Shown here one piece after another: positions 12,119 through 22,931 of a DNA stretch of 64,000 nt (its first letter is position 1; every line of letters begins with the position of its first letter). The notes beneath the pieces are model-generated. The model made no database searches, had not been told where the DNA came from, and saw nothing but the letters and a program-made list of their open reading frames with translations. A program made the position numbers and the translations under genes. Source of the DNA: Lichina pygmaea (lineage: Eukaryota; Ascomycota; Lichinomycetes; Lichinales; Lichinaceae); NCBI GenBank assembly GCA_963422465.1, contig OY730173.1, positions 3,472,001 through 3,536,000 on the forward strand. Direction: 5' to 3'.

Positions 12119-12396
12119 TACGAGTACTGTACGGAGAGCTATTAGTGAACCCTGCCGTGCCTGCCACTGCCTGCACCATTAACGTACGTACGTATGTACA
12201 GCTCTCGCGTATAAGCTACTGCAATTCTGGGCTGTCGGTGGGGTAGAAGTATAGTCACTTGTACATACGTTCGTAACATACATATCAAGTCACGGTTTAC
12301 AGGTCTGTACGAGTACTATTACATACAGCTCACAGTAGTGTACGCGCGTACACTGGGTGCTGTGGCACGTGTGGGTACTTTAGACATGAGAGTATA

Positions 12397-12758
12397 CGAG
12401 GTGGTTGACGGATGTAACGTTACGGTAGTACTATTAGTAAGCCGAAAACTCAGCGACCGAGTCAAAATACTGAGCCACCCACTCTCTGTGACCACACCAG
12501 TCAAACTCCTTGTCAGCCAAGTATAGATCAGGTTCCTGAGTTTCTCCACCCTCCAGCAGCTCTAAAGTGACAGTAGATAACTTGACACAAGTGTTTGCAT
12601 GCTCAGCACTAAGCAGTCATTGATGGTAATATGGGTAACACTGAGTATTGAAGTGTACCAGTATCTACTTCCGTAGATGTCTTGAGAATTGTGGCAATGC
12701 GGCTCTGCAACTGACTTTGGGATGTACTACCGTAACATTATATCCGTCAACCACCTCG
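12397..12758 (+). mobile_element. MITE-like element, copy 2, with 35-bp inverted terminal repeats
   Basis: The left arm 12397-12431 (starting CGAGGTGGTTGACGG) is the reverse complement of the right arm 12724-12758 (ending CCGTCAACCACCTCG) with two mismatches in 35. The 362-bp element has no open frame. No clear target-site duplication is visible at the edges, so superfamily is not assigned. Confidence 0.72.
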
Positions 12759-13330
12759 CAGTGGACTTTGTATGTACATGCTGTACGTACTGTGCGTGCG
12801 TACATTGTGTTGGTGATTGTGTTGTAAGTTTAGCACCTTGAGAGCACTCCACTATTCAAGATCTTGTGATGTTCAATCATTGCCACGCGGGAAATAGCTT
12901 CTTGTTGCTTACCTGAAGATTTGACAAGCAACTCTGTCAGCTGGGATTGTAATCTCATCTCCAACCACACGAATGTCATAGCAAGTGCGCCATCTTGCAA
13001 TTTGGGAGCGGGCTGATAGGATCTAACTCTAGTATTGAGGGAGACGGTGAGCAGGTTTGAACGAAGAGTCTCCTTGACATCTGTGCACTACGGACCTTCG
13101 TACAAGTTGAGATAAGACTAGCAGCGTAAAAGATCTTCCAGAAGTACATAACAGTCTAAGCTCTTGATGTTTGTCTGGGTTTTGATTGAGTACGGCACTG
13201 TAACGTAACCAGAACGACCTGGAGGCTCATACGTATGAAGTACGTAACGTACCGTACGGTACGTATGTACAGCTTGGCCCCATGTGTGTTGGCTATCATC
13301 TTGTTTCCACTCTTAGTTTAGTCCGTGGGT
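12759..13330. other. Intergenic upstream of RPS2
   Basis: No gene seen. TACG words cluster at about 13227-13270, just upstream of the RPS2 promoter elements. Confidence 0.4.
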
Positions 13331-13368
13331 CACGTGCCTGCGAATTCGCTAGGGCTAGCAACCCTAAC
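13331..13368 (+). promoter_or_regulatory. Candidate Cbf1 (CACGTG) and Tbf1-like (AACCCTAAC) sites in the RPS2 promoter
   Basis: CACGTG at 13331-13336 and AACCCTAAC at 13360-13368 lie 135-172 nt upstream of the RPS2 start. Tbf1 (telomere-like box) and Cbf1 are established regulators of ribosomal protein genes in Candida albicans; the assignment here is inference. Confidence 0.5.
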
Positions 13369-13502
13369 AAAGGCCCCACCACCACGCACAAGTTCAGACT
13401 CTGTGGCCAACACGTTTTGAGACCGCTTCGATCTTCCAAAAGTCTACGACACTCCGATTCATCACCCCCGTATACCGACCAGCCAGTACAAAGTCGGTGA
13501 AT

Positions 13503-14449
13503 ATGGCCGACGCAGCTCGGGGCGGAGCCGGGGCCCGCGGTGGGTTTGGATCCCGAGGAGACCGGGGCGGCGATCGCGGACGAGGCAGGGGCCGTCGAGG
13601 ACCGCGCCGCACGAACAAGAGCGACGAGAAGGAATGGCAGCCGGTGACGAAGCTGGGCCGGCTGGTCAAGGCAGGCAAGATCAAGAGCATGGAGGAGATC
13701 TACCTTCATTCGTTGCCGATCAAGGAGTTTCAGATTGTCGACTTCTTCCTCCCGAAACTGAAGGACGAGGTGATGAAGGTCGGATCGCCCAGGTCCGCTC
13801 TGAGCGTCCGCTGGGCCTCCAGCGGGCGACACGAGGCCAATGCCGCGTCGATCGCATGCTGACCTCTCAGCTCAGATCAAACCCGTCCAGAAACAGACCA
13901 GAGCCGGTCAGCGGACAAGATTCAAAGCCATCGTCGTCATCGGGGATTCCGAGGGGCATGTGGGGCTAGGCATCAAGACGTCGAAGGAAGTGGCGACAGC
14001 CATCCGGGCCGCCATCATCATCGCCAAGCTCAGCGTGGTGCCCATTCGTCGCGGCTACTGGGGCTCGTCTTTGGGTGAACCGCATTCGTTGCCCTGCAAG
14101 GAGAGCGGCAAATGCGGCAGCGTGACCGTCAGGGTAAGCCAGAGCCGGACCGGAGACGAAGACTCTGCTGATGGAGACGTTGTTGACGTAGCTGATCCCG
14201 GCTCCCCGTGGCACCGGTCTGGTGGCGTCCCCTGCGGTCAAGCGCTTGTTGCAGCTGGCCGGCGTTGCCGACATCTACACGCAGTCGTCCGGGTCCACCA
14301 AGACACTGGAAAACACCCTGAAGGCGACCTTTACCGCGGTCGCGAACACCTACGGCTTCCTGACACCGAATCTGTGGAAGGAGACGAAGTTGATTCGCAG
14401 TCCCCTGGAGGAGTACGGCGACGTCCTTCGGGAAGGAAAGAGATATTGA
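13503..14449 (+). CDS. RPS2: 40S ribosomal protein uS5 (RPS2)
   Basis: Small-subunit protein near the mRNA entry channel; affects decoding accuracy. Exons 13503-13778, 13876-14133 and 14192-14449 give 263 aa. Introns of 97 and 58 nt keep phase 0. Order: an RGG-type, Gly/Arg-rich N-terminal tail ([19 protein letters not shown]), typical of eukaryotic uS5 and a known target of arginine methylation in this family; [17 protein letters not shown]; the S5 double-stranded RNA-binding fold ([36 protein letters not shown]); the C-terminal domain ([29 protein letters not shown]) and the tail ending REGKRY. The 3' splice acceptor of intron 1 is the second of two close CAGs. Secure. Confidence 0.97.
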
Positions 14450-15098
14450 GTGGCTAGATCTTGGGTTGTTCTTCTAAAGGTCTAACATTGCTCCGGATGA
14501 GTGTTCTAGCTTGGTAGCAGCCAGCGGAATATCATCGCGTTCAAACCTTTTTCCCTTGACCCGCCTGCGCTCCTGCCTCTTGTTCTCCATCTCCTGTGGC
14601 GCGGTCAACCGTCAACTCGCTCTCCATCTCCAGGCCGTGCGTTTAGGATGGGAGTACTGCACTATCGATGGACGTTTCAAGGGTGGCATCCCATGCCACG
14701 GCTACATCCAGACGGCCGACGAGCCTCTCGTGGAAGTCGTCGCTGCTAGTGGTCATCGTCCGGATGACCATCCCTCTTAAAGTTCATCATTTCCTGGAAC
14801 CAGCATCGACCGAAGTGCTCGAGGGTATCACTTTGAATGACTAAGGATTTCCACGACGTAGAACTCCTCCCGGATTGAGAAGGCAACCGCTCTTTCCTTT
14901 CCTTCCATCGCTCTCCACCTTTCCCGGATGCTCAGGCGTCTTCTTCGACACCTCGACGATAGAAGACCTACATCAACCTTAGCAGCAGACTCCTTGCATC
15001 CCAATTCGCACAGACTGGCAGCAAGGCTCTAACGCTGAGTCTTCATCTCCTCGACAGTCATCAGGCTCCACTCAAATCTCCACGCTACCGATTCTTTG
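14450..15098. other. Intergenic downstream of RPS2
   Basis: RPS2 3' flank and promoter of the secreted-protein gene. One short open frame (14511-14780) shows nothing recognisable. Confidence 0.4.
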
Positions 15099-16537
15099 AT
15101 GATGGCTCGGTTTGGTCTGCGGATCCATTCTGCCGGGTGTCTCATTCACCTCTGCATTCTGCTCACGATCTTCGTCGCTGCATCTTCCGCTCTCAATTTC
15201 GGGTTCGGTCTTCCTCTCGGCGCTGTCGCGACTCCATCGGCGTACGAATTCTAATCTTTGTCGCAGCCACGGCGATGGGTCCCATAGGTCCGAGCCCTGC
15301 CACTCCTTTCAAGCTTGTCCCCAACAAGGCGTGCAGGAGTGCAGCTTCTTGGCTGACCGTCCGGCTGCAGTCACGGGTATGGGCTTCGCTCAGGGTGCGC
15401 TAGCTGTCCCCATCTACAAGGTCAACACGGATATGAACTGACACAGATGTCTGTGACAGGCCCTCAAGCACCGGTGCAGCGGCCGATAGCGCTCCGTAAG
15501 ATGATCATGCCAAGAGATCTTTCAAGTTCATCGGAGGTCGAAGATCTGATGGCAATGGTCACCGAACAGCCCGACGGTTTCTGGCCTCGACTACCTCAAG
15601 TCCACGTCCAATTCGTCGTAAGCAGCCTAGCAGCAAACTCACGCTTTCATCCTCAATCAGCTAAAACTTCGCAGAAACGAGTGGACAACCACGACCGGCT
15701 CCGGCCTCGGAACCGCCGTGCCTGAGGTTTTGGTAGCTGTGGCCCCATTCGAGTTGGCCAACACCAGCTGCGCCAGGTGTGCATCCGTGGCCTCGAGACG
15801 CGGCAGCATTGACAAGGAAGCATCCGACTTGAGGCTGTATGGCTACAGCTGTGCTCCATATAGCATCACCACGTATACAGGGTCATGCTGCCGGTCCAAG
15901 GCTGTGTCGGTCACGCAGACCGTAACGGAGACCTCGTTCAGTTCCTTGCCGACTTGTGCAACTACCGTGACAAGCTTGGTTGTCAGCGTCGTCACCACCA
16001 CCGTCTTCGAACAGCTCTCCGGCTCGAGCATCCCAACAGATGGCCCGTCATCGTCGGGAAGCTCTCTATCGAGGTGAGAGCGTTGTACATGAAGACCTTC
16101 GAGGCTTTTTCCCCCCACCACTGGCGCCAAGTGGTCATGCTGACAGCTTCTCGGCGATTGCTAGACCGTCTGACGCCCCGATGGCTACACCCGGCCCATC
16201 TGATACCGCGGCCGACCGAACCAACCCTGGCGGACCTGGGGTTTCTGGGAATCAGGCAGCGCAGAGCCCCGCGATCCAGAGCTCTGTCGACGGCTCAGGG
16301 GTACCGGCGGCCTCAACGGCCGGCCCGAGCCAGTCAGCATCGCCAGCTGTCGCAAACAGCGCTCCGTCGTCGTGCGACCCTGCCGATGGTGGCTCGCTGC
16401 CGGCAACGTGGCCGACCAACGAGAGTGGCCTGTCGAGCCCTGCGCCTTTATCCCCGCCTCAAGGGTCTCCGTCGGCGGCCGCCACAGAAACAGGGGATCC
16501 CGCCCCCTCGCAGGAGGAGCGTCGGATCTATCGCTGA
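15099..16537 (+). CDS. Putative secreted Ser/Thr/Pro-rich protein, five or more exons
   Basis: Family not recognised. Start at the ATG pair at 15099: MMARFGLRIHSAGCLIHLCI followed by a hydrophobic stretch and ASSALNF, a convincing signal peptide. The late exons are well supported by phase: 15570-15617, 15675-16073 and 16147-16537, joined by introns 15618-15674 (GTAAGC) and 16074-16146 (GTGAGA, CTGAC). A donor at 15496 (GTAAGA) links back to an exon ending 15495. The early part (exon 1 to about 15202, then about 15267-15376 with a Cys-containing CHSFQACPQQGVQECSF) is less certain. Residues after the signal peptide include several Cys pairs (NTSCARCASV, GSCCRSK), a Val/Thr-rich stretch (TSLVVSVVTTTVFEQL), then a long Ser/Pro/Ala/Thr-rich tail that looks heavily O-glycosylated; no GPI signal is evident. 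A related tail fragment lies at 31830-32054. A cell-wall or extracellular role is inference. Confidence 0.55.
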
Positions 16538-16585
16538 TCTCGCCCGCGGGCGGTGGTGGTCTCGACCGCATCAGCCCCATTCGAC

Positions 16586-16588
<3 letters not shown>

Positions 16589-16647
<59 letters not shown>
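16589..16647. repeat. (TC)n microsatellite
   Basis: Uninterrupted TC dinucleotide for about 59 bp, just downstream of the secreted-protein gene. Confidence 0.97.
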
Positions 16648-16649
<2 letters not shown>

Positions 16650-17112
16650 GTTTGCTCCACGATAAGGCACAGGTCGCAGTGTCCTCCTTGTCTAACATCA
16701 CCGTTACGTACTGTACTCCTCTCGCCAAAAAAAAAAGTTTTCTGTTCAGCAAGGCCTTTGAATGTTGTTGGGAAGCAAGCACTTTTTGCTGTGTTTCCTT
16801 ATCCTCACATTGCCTTTTTTTTTTTTCTGCCCCCGCCTCCAATTCTATTCCCCGAGAACTTTCCCCCCCCCTCCATCGTTCATTCATTCGGGGGGGCGGT
16901 CGAAAAAATGAAATGAAAATGCAATATGCCCCCCCCTTGACATTTACCGTCCCAACATGGACTTTGTCACAACACACATCACAACACACTCTCTCGGAGT
17001 GAGCGAAGAGACTGAGAGAGAGAGTGTGTGTGTGTGTGTGTGTGCCGCTACCGCCGCTCACGAGGTGTACGGAGTTTATAAGGTGCTGTAGATACGTAGG
17101 CCCCAGGATACG
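16648..17112. other. Intergenic, low-complexity pyrimidine/A/C runs
   Basis: No gene. Short A10, T12 and C8-9 runs (16729-16940) and an (AG)n(TG)n microsatellite at about 17014-17044. Confidence 0.5.
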
Positions 17113-17114
17113 TA

Positions 17115-17730
17115 CAGTCCACTCTCTCTATAACGATAGCGTGGTTCCATTGGTCGAGTATCGTTATAGCGAGAGTATCGTTATAAAGAGAGGGCACGTG
17201 ACCAATATTATCCAATTTGTTCATGATTTGTAAAAGCTTGTCAGGGTACTCTGATGAAGCCCCTTAAGCCTCCTTGCCCCAACAAGACGCTCATGTCGGT
17301 AGAGCTGATCCATCAGCTGCTTATTGCCATTGTCTGATTGCTCTTCATGAAGGCGGAGGTTTCGGAGCATACCTGACGGAATTCTGTGCGATACAGTAGG
17401 CTTTTTTGAACTCATTCTTAAACCAGACTGCCAACTCCTTCTGTGTTGCGAGTGGATTCTCCTTCTTACGGCAACGAAGGGGCAATTTTCTCGATGCCAA
17501 TGAACGCCACCCTCTTCTTTGGTGGCATCTTGATGAACAAGCGCTCAAAACTACAGTCTCAGCCTTCTCTTTCTACAACGATGTATATGGTGACTAAGCG
17601 ATAAAGGCTAACGATATCGTTATAAGAGAAAAATAACGATAATTGGGTGAGAACCTGTTGGGGCGTTGAGAAGCTATCGTTATAGAGAGAGTATCGTTAT
17701 AAAGAGTATCGTTATAGAGAGAGTGGACTG
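17115..17730 (-). mobile_element. pogo/Fot1-type DNA transposon, internally deleted (616 bp)
   Basis: Perfect terminal inverted repeats of at least 24 bp starting CAGTCCACTCTCTCTATAAC, flanked on both sides by TA (17113-17114 and 17731-17732), the classic Tc1/mariner-pogo target duplication. Subterminal TATCGTTAT repeats occur several times near each end. On the minus strand at about 17220-17535 lie remains of the transposase N terminus: MPPKKRVAFIGIEK, then in another frame NPLATQKELAVWFKNEF, which looks like the CENP-B/Tigger-type DNA-binding helix-turn-helix. Frames shift and stops occur, and the DDE catalytic region is absent, so it can only have moved by help in trans. Confidence 0.85.
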
Positions 17731-17732
17731 TA

Positions 17733-18090
17733 GTTCCGGTGGTGGCAATGGGTGAGAGGGCTGCGGCCGGCTGCCATGACCGCCGACATCTAACCTGACG
17801 GTGTCGTCAGGGCTACCAGAGGATCCGTCATCTTTAATATAGATTCTGACTTCGGAGAGCATCGTCGTTGATATCTTCGTGGCCACTGGCAATTTATCGA
17901 GGGATGCTTCCATTTCGCATTTTGTCCACGATGTTTTCACGATACTGTACTCTGGTCCGCAGTGACGAATGTACACTCCCTTGAACCCGCCGTGTGTCCC
18001 GCTTCGCTCGCTGCCTTGATGTTTCCAGCTTGATACAAGATTACCTACGCCGACAAACTGTAGCACAAAACGGTCGCGGGAAAGTTGCAA
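17733..18090 (-). pseudogene. Possible gene remnant cut by the pogo-type element
   Basis: An open frame of about 119 codons with coding-like composition (FVGVGNLVSSWKHQGSERSG, SEVRIYIKDDG) runs straight into the inverted repeat of the adjacent transposon. It has no ATG at its left-most position (the first codon is TTG) and no recognised family. It could equally be chance. Confidence 0.25.
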
Positions 18091-18293
18091 ATTAATTATC
18101 CGATCGTGGCTCCAGAACCGTTTTGAGAATTAGGAATCACGCAGCAAGGTCGCTGACACTCTCCGATATCCCGGACAGACCGATGATATCCACCGACGCT
18201 TTCCGGCTCAACACGTTCGTCGCCGAGTCGTGGACGACGGCCAATCGGGTCTCCCAAAAATTTGCACGTGCCAGTCCCCTCTCATCTGCTCGC

Positions 18294-19780
18294 TCAAGCA
18301 TCTTCGTCATCGCCGACACGGAGGGTCCCCTCACGCTTGCCGAAGCCGTTGGCCCAAGCGCCGTCGAGATGCAGGTTCCTGGATGACACGAGGGGGTCAG
18401 GATGCAAAGCGACTGTCGAGGAGAGACGGAGAAGCACGGGAAAACCTACGACGAAGGAACGCGTTCGTGCGTCATCAGCAGCCAGAGGCCGAAGACGGGC
18501 TTGGCCAGAATATCGAGGATGGCATAAGCGATAATCTCGCCGTCAACCGAGATGTGTCGGGCACCGTCACCGATGGCCCAGATGCTGTTTTGGCGGGGTA
18601 GGCCGTCAGTCGTACTGGGAGAGAGCGACGGAGTGACAGATCCCTTCGGGCCACTCACATGGGGTAGGCAGTCCAGATCACGATCGTGTAGAGGCCAATG
18701 GATTTGTAAAAGGCCGCGGTCTTGCTGTCGCGACCGTCCGCCTCACGGCGTCCGGAGACGGCCAGGAGGTAGATGATGAACAGGAAGGCGATGCAGGCGA
18801 TGGCGTAGTAACCTGCAGGGGTGAGGCTCAGCACGTCAGCGCCGTCGACGTGGCCAATCCACGAATCCAGCGATCGACGTCGGGATGAGGGGTTCGACAA
18901 GATGTGGATTCGGCAAGGGATCGCGGCCTGACATGCACTCACCCCACTTTTGAGTGTTGTCCTGTCCGTAGGCGGCGAAGAGACCGGTAAGGACCATGAT
19001 GAGATCGGCTACGATGATGACGATGATGTTGGCGCCGCTCAGGCCGGCCAGCAAGGCAAGGTCGAGCAGAAGCAGCGGTGTCGTAAGACTCCAGTCGACG
19101 TAGCGGGCCCAGTAGACCTCGCGATAGACGTGGCGAATCTCGTCGGGGCCGTGGTCGTGCGACTTACGGCTGACGCCCAGCGCGTAGGAGAAGCCGTCGC
19201 CGGTCGCCATGGCAAAGTACGACACCGTCGCGAAGAGGACGATAAGGGTGGTGATGATGTGGAACAACCGTTTTTGCTGCGACAGGCTTAGCGCCAGCAC
19301 CATCGCCTACCTTGACCGGGGGGGGGGGGGAGGAGACGACGACGACGACGTACGACCGGCACACGGTAAGACAAGGCGGCGAAGATGATAGTCGAGAGCA
19401 GCATGAGAACGAAGACGACCCTGCGACGGTCAGCGACGAGCAGCGAGCGGCGAGCAGACGACCTGACGCGTCGAGCGCGTGCGTACGTACCAGAGCGTGC
19501 GATGGCCGCTGGCACCGGCTACCTGATAGACCGGATGCACAGGCACCAACGTCGGTGACGGGAACGAAGTCGAGCCGGTGCTGGAGGAGCTTCCTCCGGA
19601 GGCGTGCGTCGAGTGGCCGCCATGGTAGGACGACGACGACGACGACGACGGCGACGGAGTCGCTGACGAGCCAAGGTCGGGAAGGCTCGTTGGAATGGGC
19701 ACCTTCGGCGAGTGAGGAGAATGAGTGGGGACGACGACGACGGAGGTCGTCAGGTGGATCGCTTCCCACAAACCGGCCAT
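18294..19780 (-). CDS. Microbial (type I) rhodopsin, proton-pump type
   Basis: Seven-helix retinal protein of the fungal CarO/LR/NOP-1 group. Minus-strand exons 19491-19780, 19354-19420, 18943-19276, 18659-18812, 18450-18584 and 18294-18378 give 354 aa; five introns (70, 77, 130, 74 and 71 nt) all keep phase. Start ATG 19780 (MAGLWEAIHLTT); the frame is open a little further upstream but only from TTG. Key residues: RYVDWSLTTPLLLLDLALL carries D180 (Schiff-base proton acceptor, D85 of bacteriorhodopsin) and D191 (proton donor, D96), 11 apart as in the archetype; AILDILAKPVFG carries D306 (D212) and the retinal lysine K310 (K216). Having both carboxylates predicts a light-driven outward proton pump rather than a NOP-1-like photosensor (inference). 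Unusual: a Ser/Thr/Pro/His-rich N-terminal extension of about 70 residues before helix A. No carotenoid genes are next to it. Confidence 0.95.
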
Positions 19781-21416
19781 GATGACCTTGTTCAAGCCTG
19801 AGCAGGTGAGGTGAGTTCAACGATCGAGTCGGAGGCGAAGGAGCGGATGGGTTGACGGATGAAAAAGTGGATGGATGGATGGACGAGCTCCGGCGGAAGG
19901 ACCGAGCAGCGAGATGGCAGAGGAGGAAGGCGGGGAAGGGAGGAGGGAGGCAGCTGCGGCTATATAACGGGAGGAAGAGCTTCACCTTGTAGGTACAGTA
20001 TGTACGGATGTACGAACGTACAGTCATATATCCGATGCCTCAAAACACCACTTTTGGGAAATGAGTTGTCCCAAGCAGGTTTGGCCCACGGTACATACGT
20101 AAGAAGGGAGCTTCTGGAACCGGCCGAGGCGCCGTGTACAGTACTGCGACAGAAATGGTGAGGGCGGGGTCAAGTACAGACGACCAGATCCACCGGCGAG
20201 ATCCAGCGTTCGAGACAGGTCCTCGGTACCTACGCTGTCGCCGGCCCCAAGCTACGAGTATGGCGAGCTCCGGTGCGGCTAAGCTTAAGAGAGGGGGAGG
20301 CGCCGGCTCAGATGACCTCTCGGCCGGCCCGTTGGCGGAGGAACGAAGGTCGGTGATGATGTCATGTCGAATCGAGCTCGAGCTGGCTCGGTCGGTCTCA
20401 TCGATTACTCCATTACAGTACATACGGATTTCCGTATATGTGTACGGAGTACGAGTACTCGTAGGGCAGCCCGAGGCACAGTCGAGGGCGTCACCAGCCA
20501 ATCGACGTACGTAACAGCACCTGGCTTCAGCCACATCTAGGTCGGCTCGGACGACCAAGTGGTCAGCCAATCGAAACCGCGTCGCAACCCCTGCAGGACC
20601 CAATTCATTGCCAATTACCACGATCGGTGGAGGACGAAGTAGGGATGTATTCTGTACGGTGGATACGTACATATGTACTCCGTATATCCGTCATACACCT
20701 CGTACATATAGTACGTATACCTGTCGAGGGTGAGCTCGTGGCAGGAGAGAAAGATGATCGATGAAACGGCCGGCAGGCTCAACTGTCGGGTCAGGTCTAT
20801 CGACCAACTCGCTGATGATGACCAAACTCCTCCCCGATCCCCCGCCAGAAATCTACCCAATGCCTACGACTGTATCATATCCACAGCTCCGTGAAAGAAG
20901 TGGAAGCAATTGCCCAGCCACATACGCCAAGTGCTTAAAATCCAAACTTGACCAAGGCACCCCACCGTAACACGTAAACCGAGCAACATGCTCCCATGGC
21001 GAGCTCAAGAGTCTAGCGACTAGATGATTTGGCTCCCCGGCGGCTCGACGATCTTCCATCGGGTGTCTCTTAGGATGCCTCGGTCCGGTCTGCCTCCAAG
21101 GCTCTTGAATGGAGCAAAGGAAAGATCGAGGCGTTTGTCCTGGCCATGCTTCGAGAGACAGATCGAGTCAGCATGAGGAGCAGATGCCTGATGTTGCTCA
21201 GACTCACACAAGACTGCATGGGACGTTTACCGGTATCCCCAACCGTAGCGGTCGTGGTCCGGCCATTCCAGCTCAACTCGATCGTCTTGCCACAGCTCAC
21301 GCCTGTTCAGCCTTTCGAAGCCACGAAAGCCAGGAAGAGCGACAATCTTGTCCTTGTTGCCGTTCGCCTGCCTCCCTATCGCATGATCACAATAGAATAC
21401 GTCCCCTTCCTTGAAT
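19781..21416. other. Intergenic, TACG-rich patches
   Basis: No gene I can support. TACG/GTAC words cluster near 19995-20040, 20405-20465 and 20650-20720. The left end is the rhodopsin promoter. A minus-strand stretch at about 21180-21480 has Cys-containing open segments that may be the 3' part of the neighbouring small-protein gene. Confidence 0.35.
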
Positions 21417-21755
21417 TCATAGGACGAAGCTTCGCCCTCGCAGACCGAAAGTCCGCAGCCACGATTTCCTAACTAGCGTCGACACGGTTCGAGCTTGAGG
21501 CAGATGCTGCGTGGCTTGGTGCCACTCCTTCTGGGGTGTCCTTGTAGTATCATGCGAGAGCTCGATGCGAGGTTTGCCGCCTAGGCGATTGTCTTCTAGT
21601 AGAGCTGAAGTTTGCTGGAGCGACTGTCGTGGATCTGCAATCCGAACAAGGCGTATTCTTTCCAGATAGGTTGGAACGTCGTGCGAATATTGAGGAGCTG
21701 CAAGGGAGGGGACGAGCGTCAAGGATAGCACGGCAAGGATGGCGTCCAGCTTCAT
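21417..21755 (-). CDS. Possible small secreted protein (structure unresolved)
   Basis: Begins MKLDAILAVLSLTLVPSLAA, a textbook signal peptide with AAP cleavage context; 112 codons to a stop at 21417. No family recognised. Downstream on the same strand (about 21180-21480) other frames carry Cys-rich segments (GNRGCGLSVC, DVFYCDHAIG) and a stretch CGKTIELSWNGRTTTATV that resembles the double-psi barrel of barwin/expansin-like secreted proteins. The real gene may therefore be longer, with introns or interruptions; I treat it as possibly broken and do not model it. A TATA-like box lies 185 nt upstream on the minus strand. Confidence 0.4.
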   Translation of the reverse strand: MKLDAILAVLSLTLVPSLAAPQYSHDVPTYLERIRLVRIADPRQSLQQTSALLEDNRLGGKPRIELSHDTTRTPQKEWHQATQHLPQARTVSTLVRKSWLRTFGLRGRSFVL

Positions 21756-21939
21756 CTTGAAGAGAGAAATCACAGTCCAGCCGCCGGAGTCAAGCGTTCA
21801 GGTCAGATGGAGGCGAGAGAGATGACGAAGTTCGGTGCAAGGAACGGAGGACCCGGGTAGCCAGCCGCCGCGAAGAGAAATGCCGATTATTCGAGAAGCA
21901 GTCCACGACACTAGCACGACTGTGAAGGTCGACCGGTTG

Positions 21940-21946
21940 CTTTATA
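21940..21946 (-). promoter_or_regulatory. TATA-like box for the small secreted-protein gene
   Basis: ATATAAA read on the minus strand, 185 nt before the ATG at 21755. Distance suits a normal 5' UTR. Sequence match only. Confidence 0.35.
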
Positions 21947-21955
21947 TCCGCCACC

Positions 21956-22931
21956 TCTGGCAGGGGATCACCCCGCGCGAATACGGCCAGGACAGCTGAG
22001 ACCTGAACGCGCCAACTTCGAGCCAACTCTGTCCAAGCGTTGGTTTGGACGTGGACATAAAGGAATGTCGTGCATGACGCCGTGCCTGCAGCAGCGAGCT
22101 TCTTGGAAATTATGAACGGACTTCCAAGACACCGCTGATCTTCCGTGGACAGCTGATGAGAAGATCAAAACAGACGTCTTCCCCTTCGAAGCAACGTTTC
22201 GATCATGAAGCACTCGCTTCGGCGGCACAGGTGACTTGGCAGAGGTAATATCTCGTATCTTGCACACGTGTACATACGTACGTGCGTCCGGAAGTACGGT
22301 ATAGATGGCGGAACTGGGCTCAAGCCTCGACAAGCAGACAGCGATACGTAGTACCGTAAGTGCGTACTTCGGTACGGGAGTGTAAGAGGCGAAGATTCCG
22401 TATACTCCTGTACGAGGATTGCGAGCAGAAGTCTGCAAGCATACCGGAGCGGTTGGTACAAGATACTAGAGATGGTTTCGGTACGAAGGTAGATAACCTG
22501 CTTCGTAGTATCGACAATGCAAAGGCAGAGTAACTCGGTTTCAACTACGGAAGTGCAGAAGCAGCGACTCAAGCAGGCCGACTGACAATGGCGAATTCAA
22601 TAGCAGAGCAATGCGTATCTGCGATGTTGGTATATTGTGACCTCTGTAGGGATGCAGCCTTGAAATCCTCCGCCCCTTACATACGCAATCGACATAACAC
22701 AGAGCCTCATGCTCCAACGACGCGCCCGGACAGGAGAATGTTTGACGACTCAGCGGGGGCCAATCGGACTCAGCGGCAGTCTTCCTGGGGGTGCCACACC
22801 GCGGCTGCCGCCACCGAATCCGTGCCCCGTCTTGTCTGGTTTGGATTGAAAACTGCGGATGACTGGGTTTGTCTTTGGGTCGCACCATCTCCTCGTCGCA
22901 TCCTCGCTTGGGACGCCCTTTTCGCAGCCCG
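21956..22931. other. Intergenic, nothing recognised
   Basis: TACG words at about 22270-22380. No open frame with a credible product. Confidence 0.35.

Noticed and set aside
19164-20027. 287-codon minus frame over the rhodopsin 5' region
   Set aside because: Wrong frame of the rhodopsin exons plus a CG-rich shadow; no methionine context.
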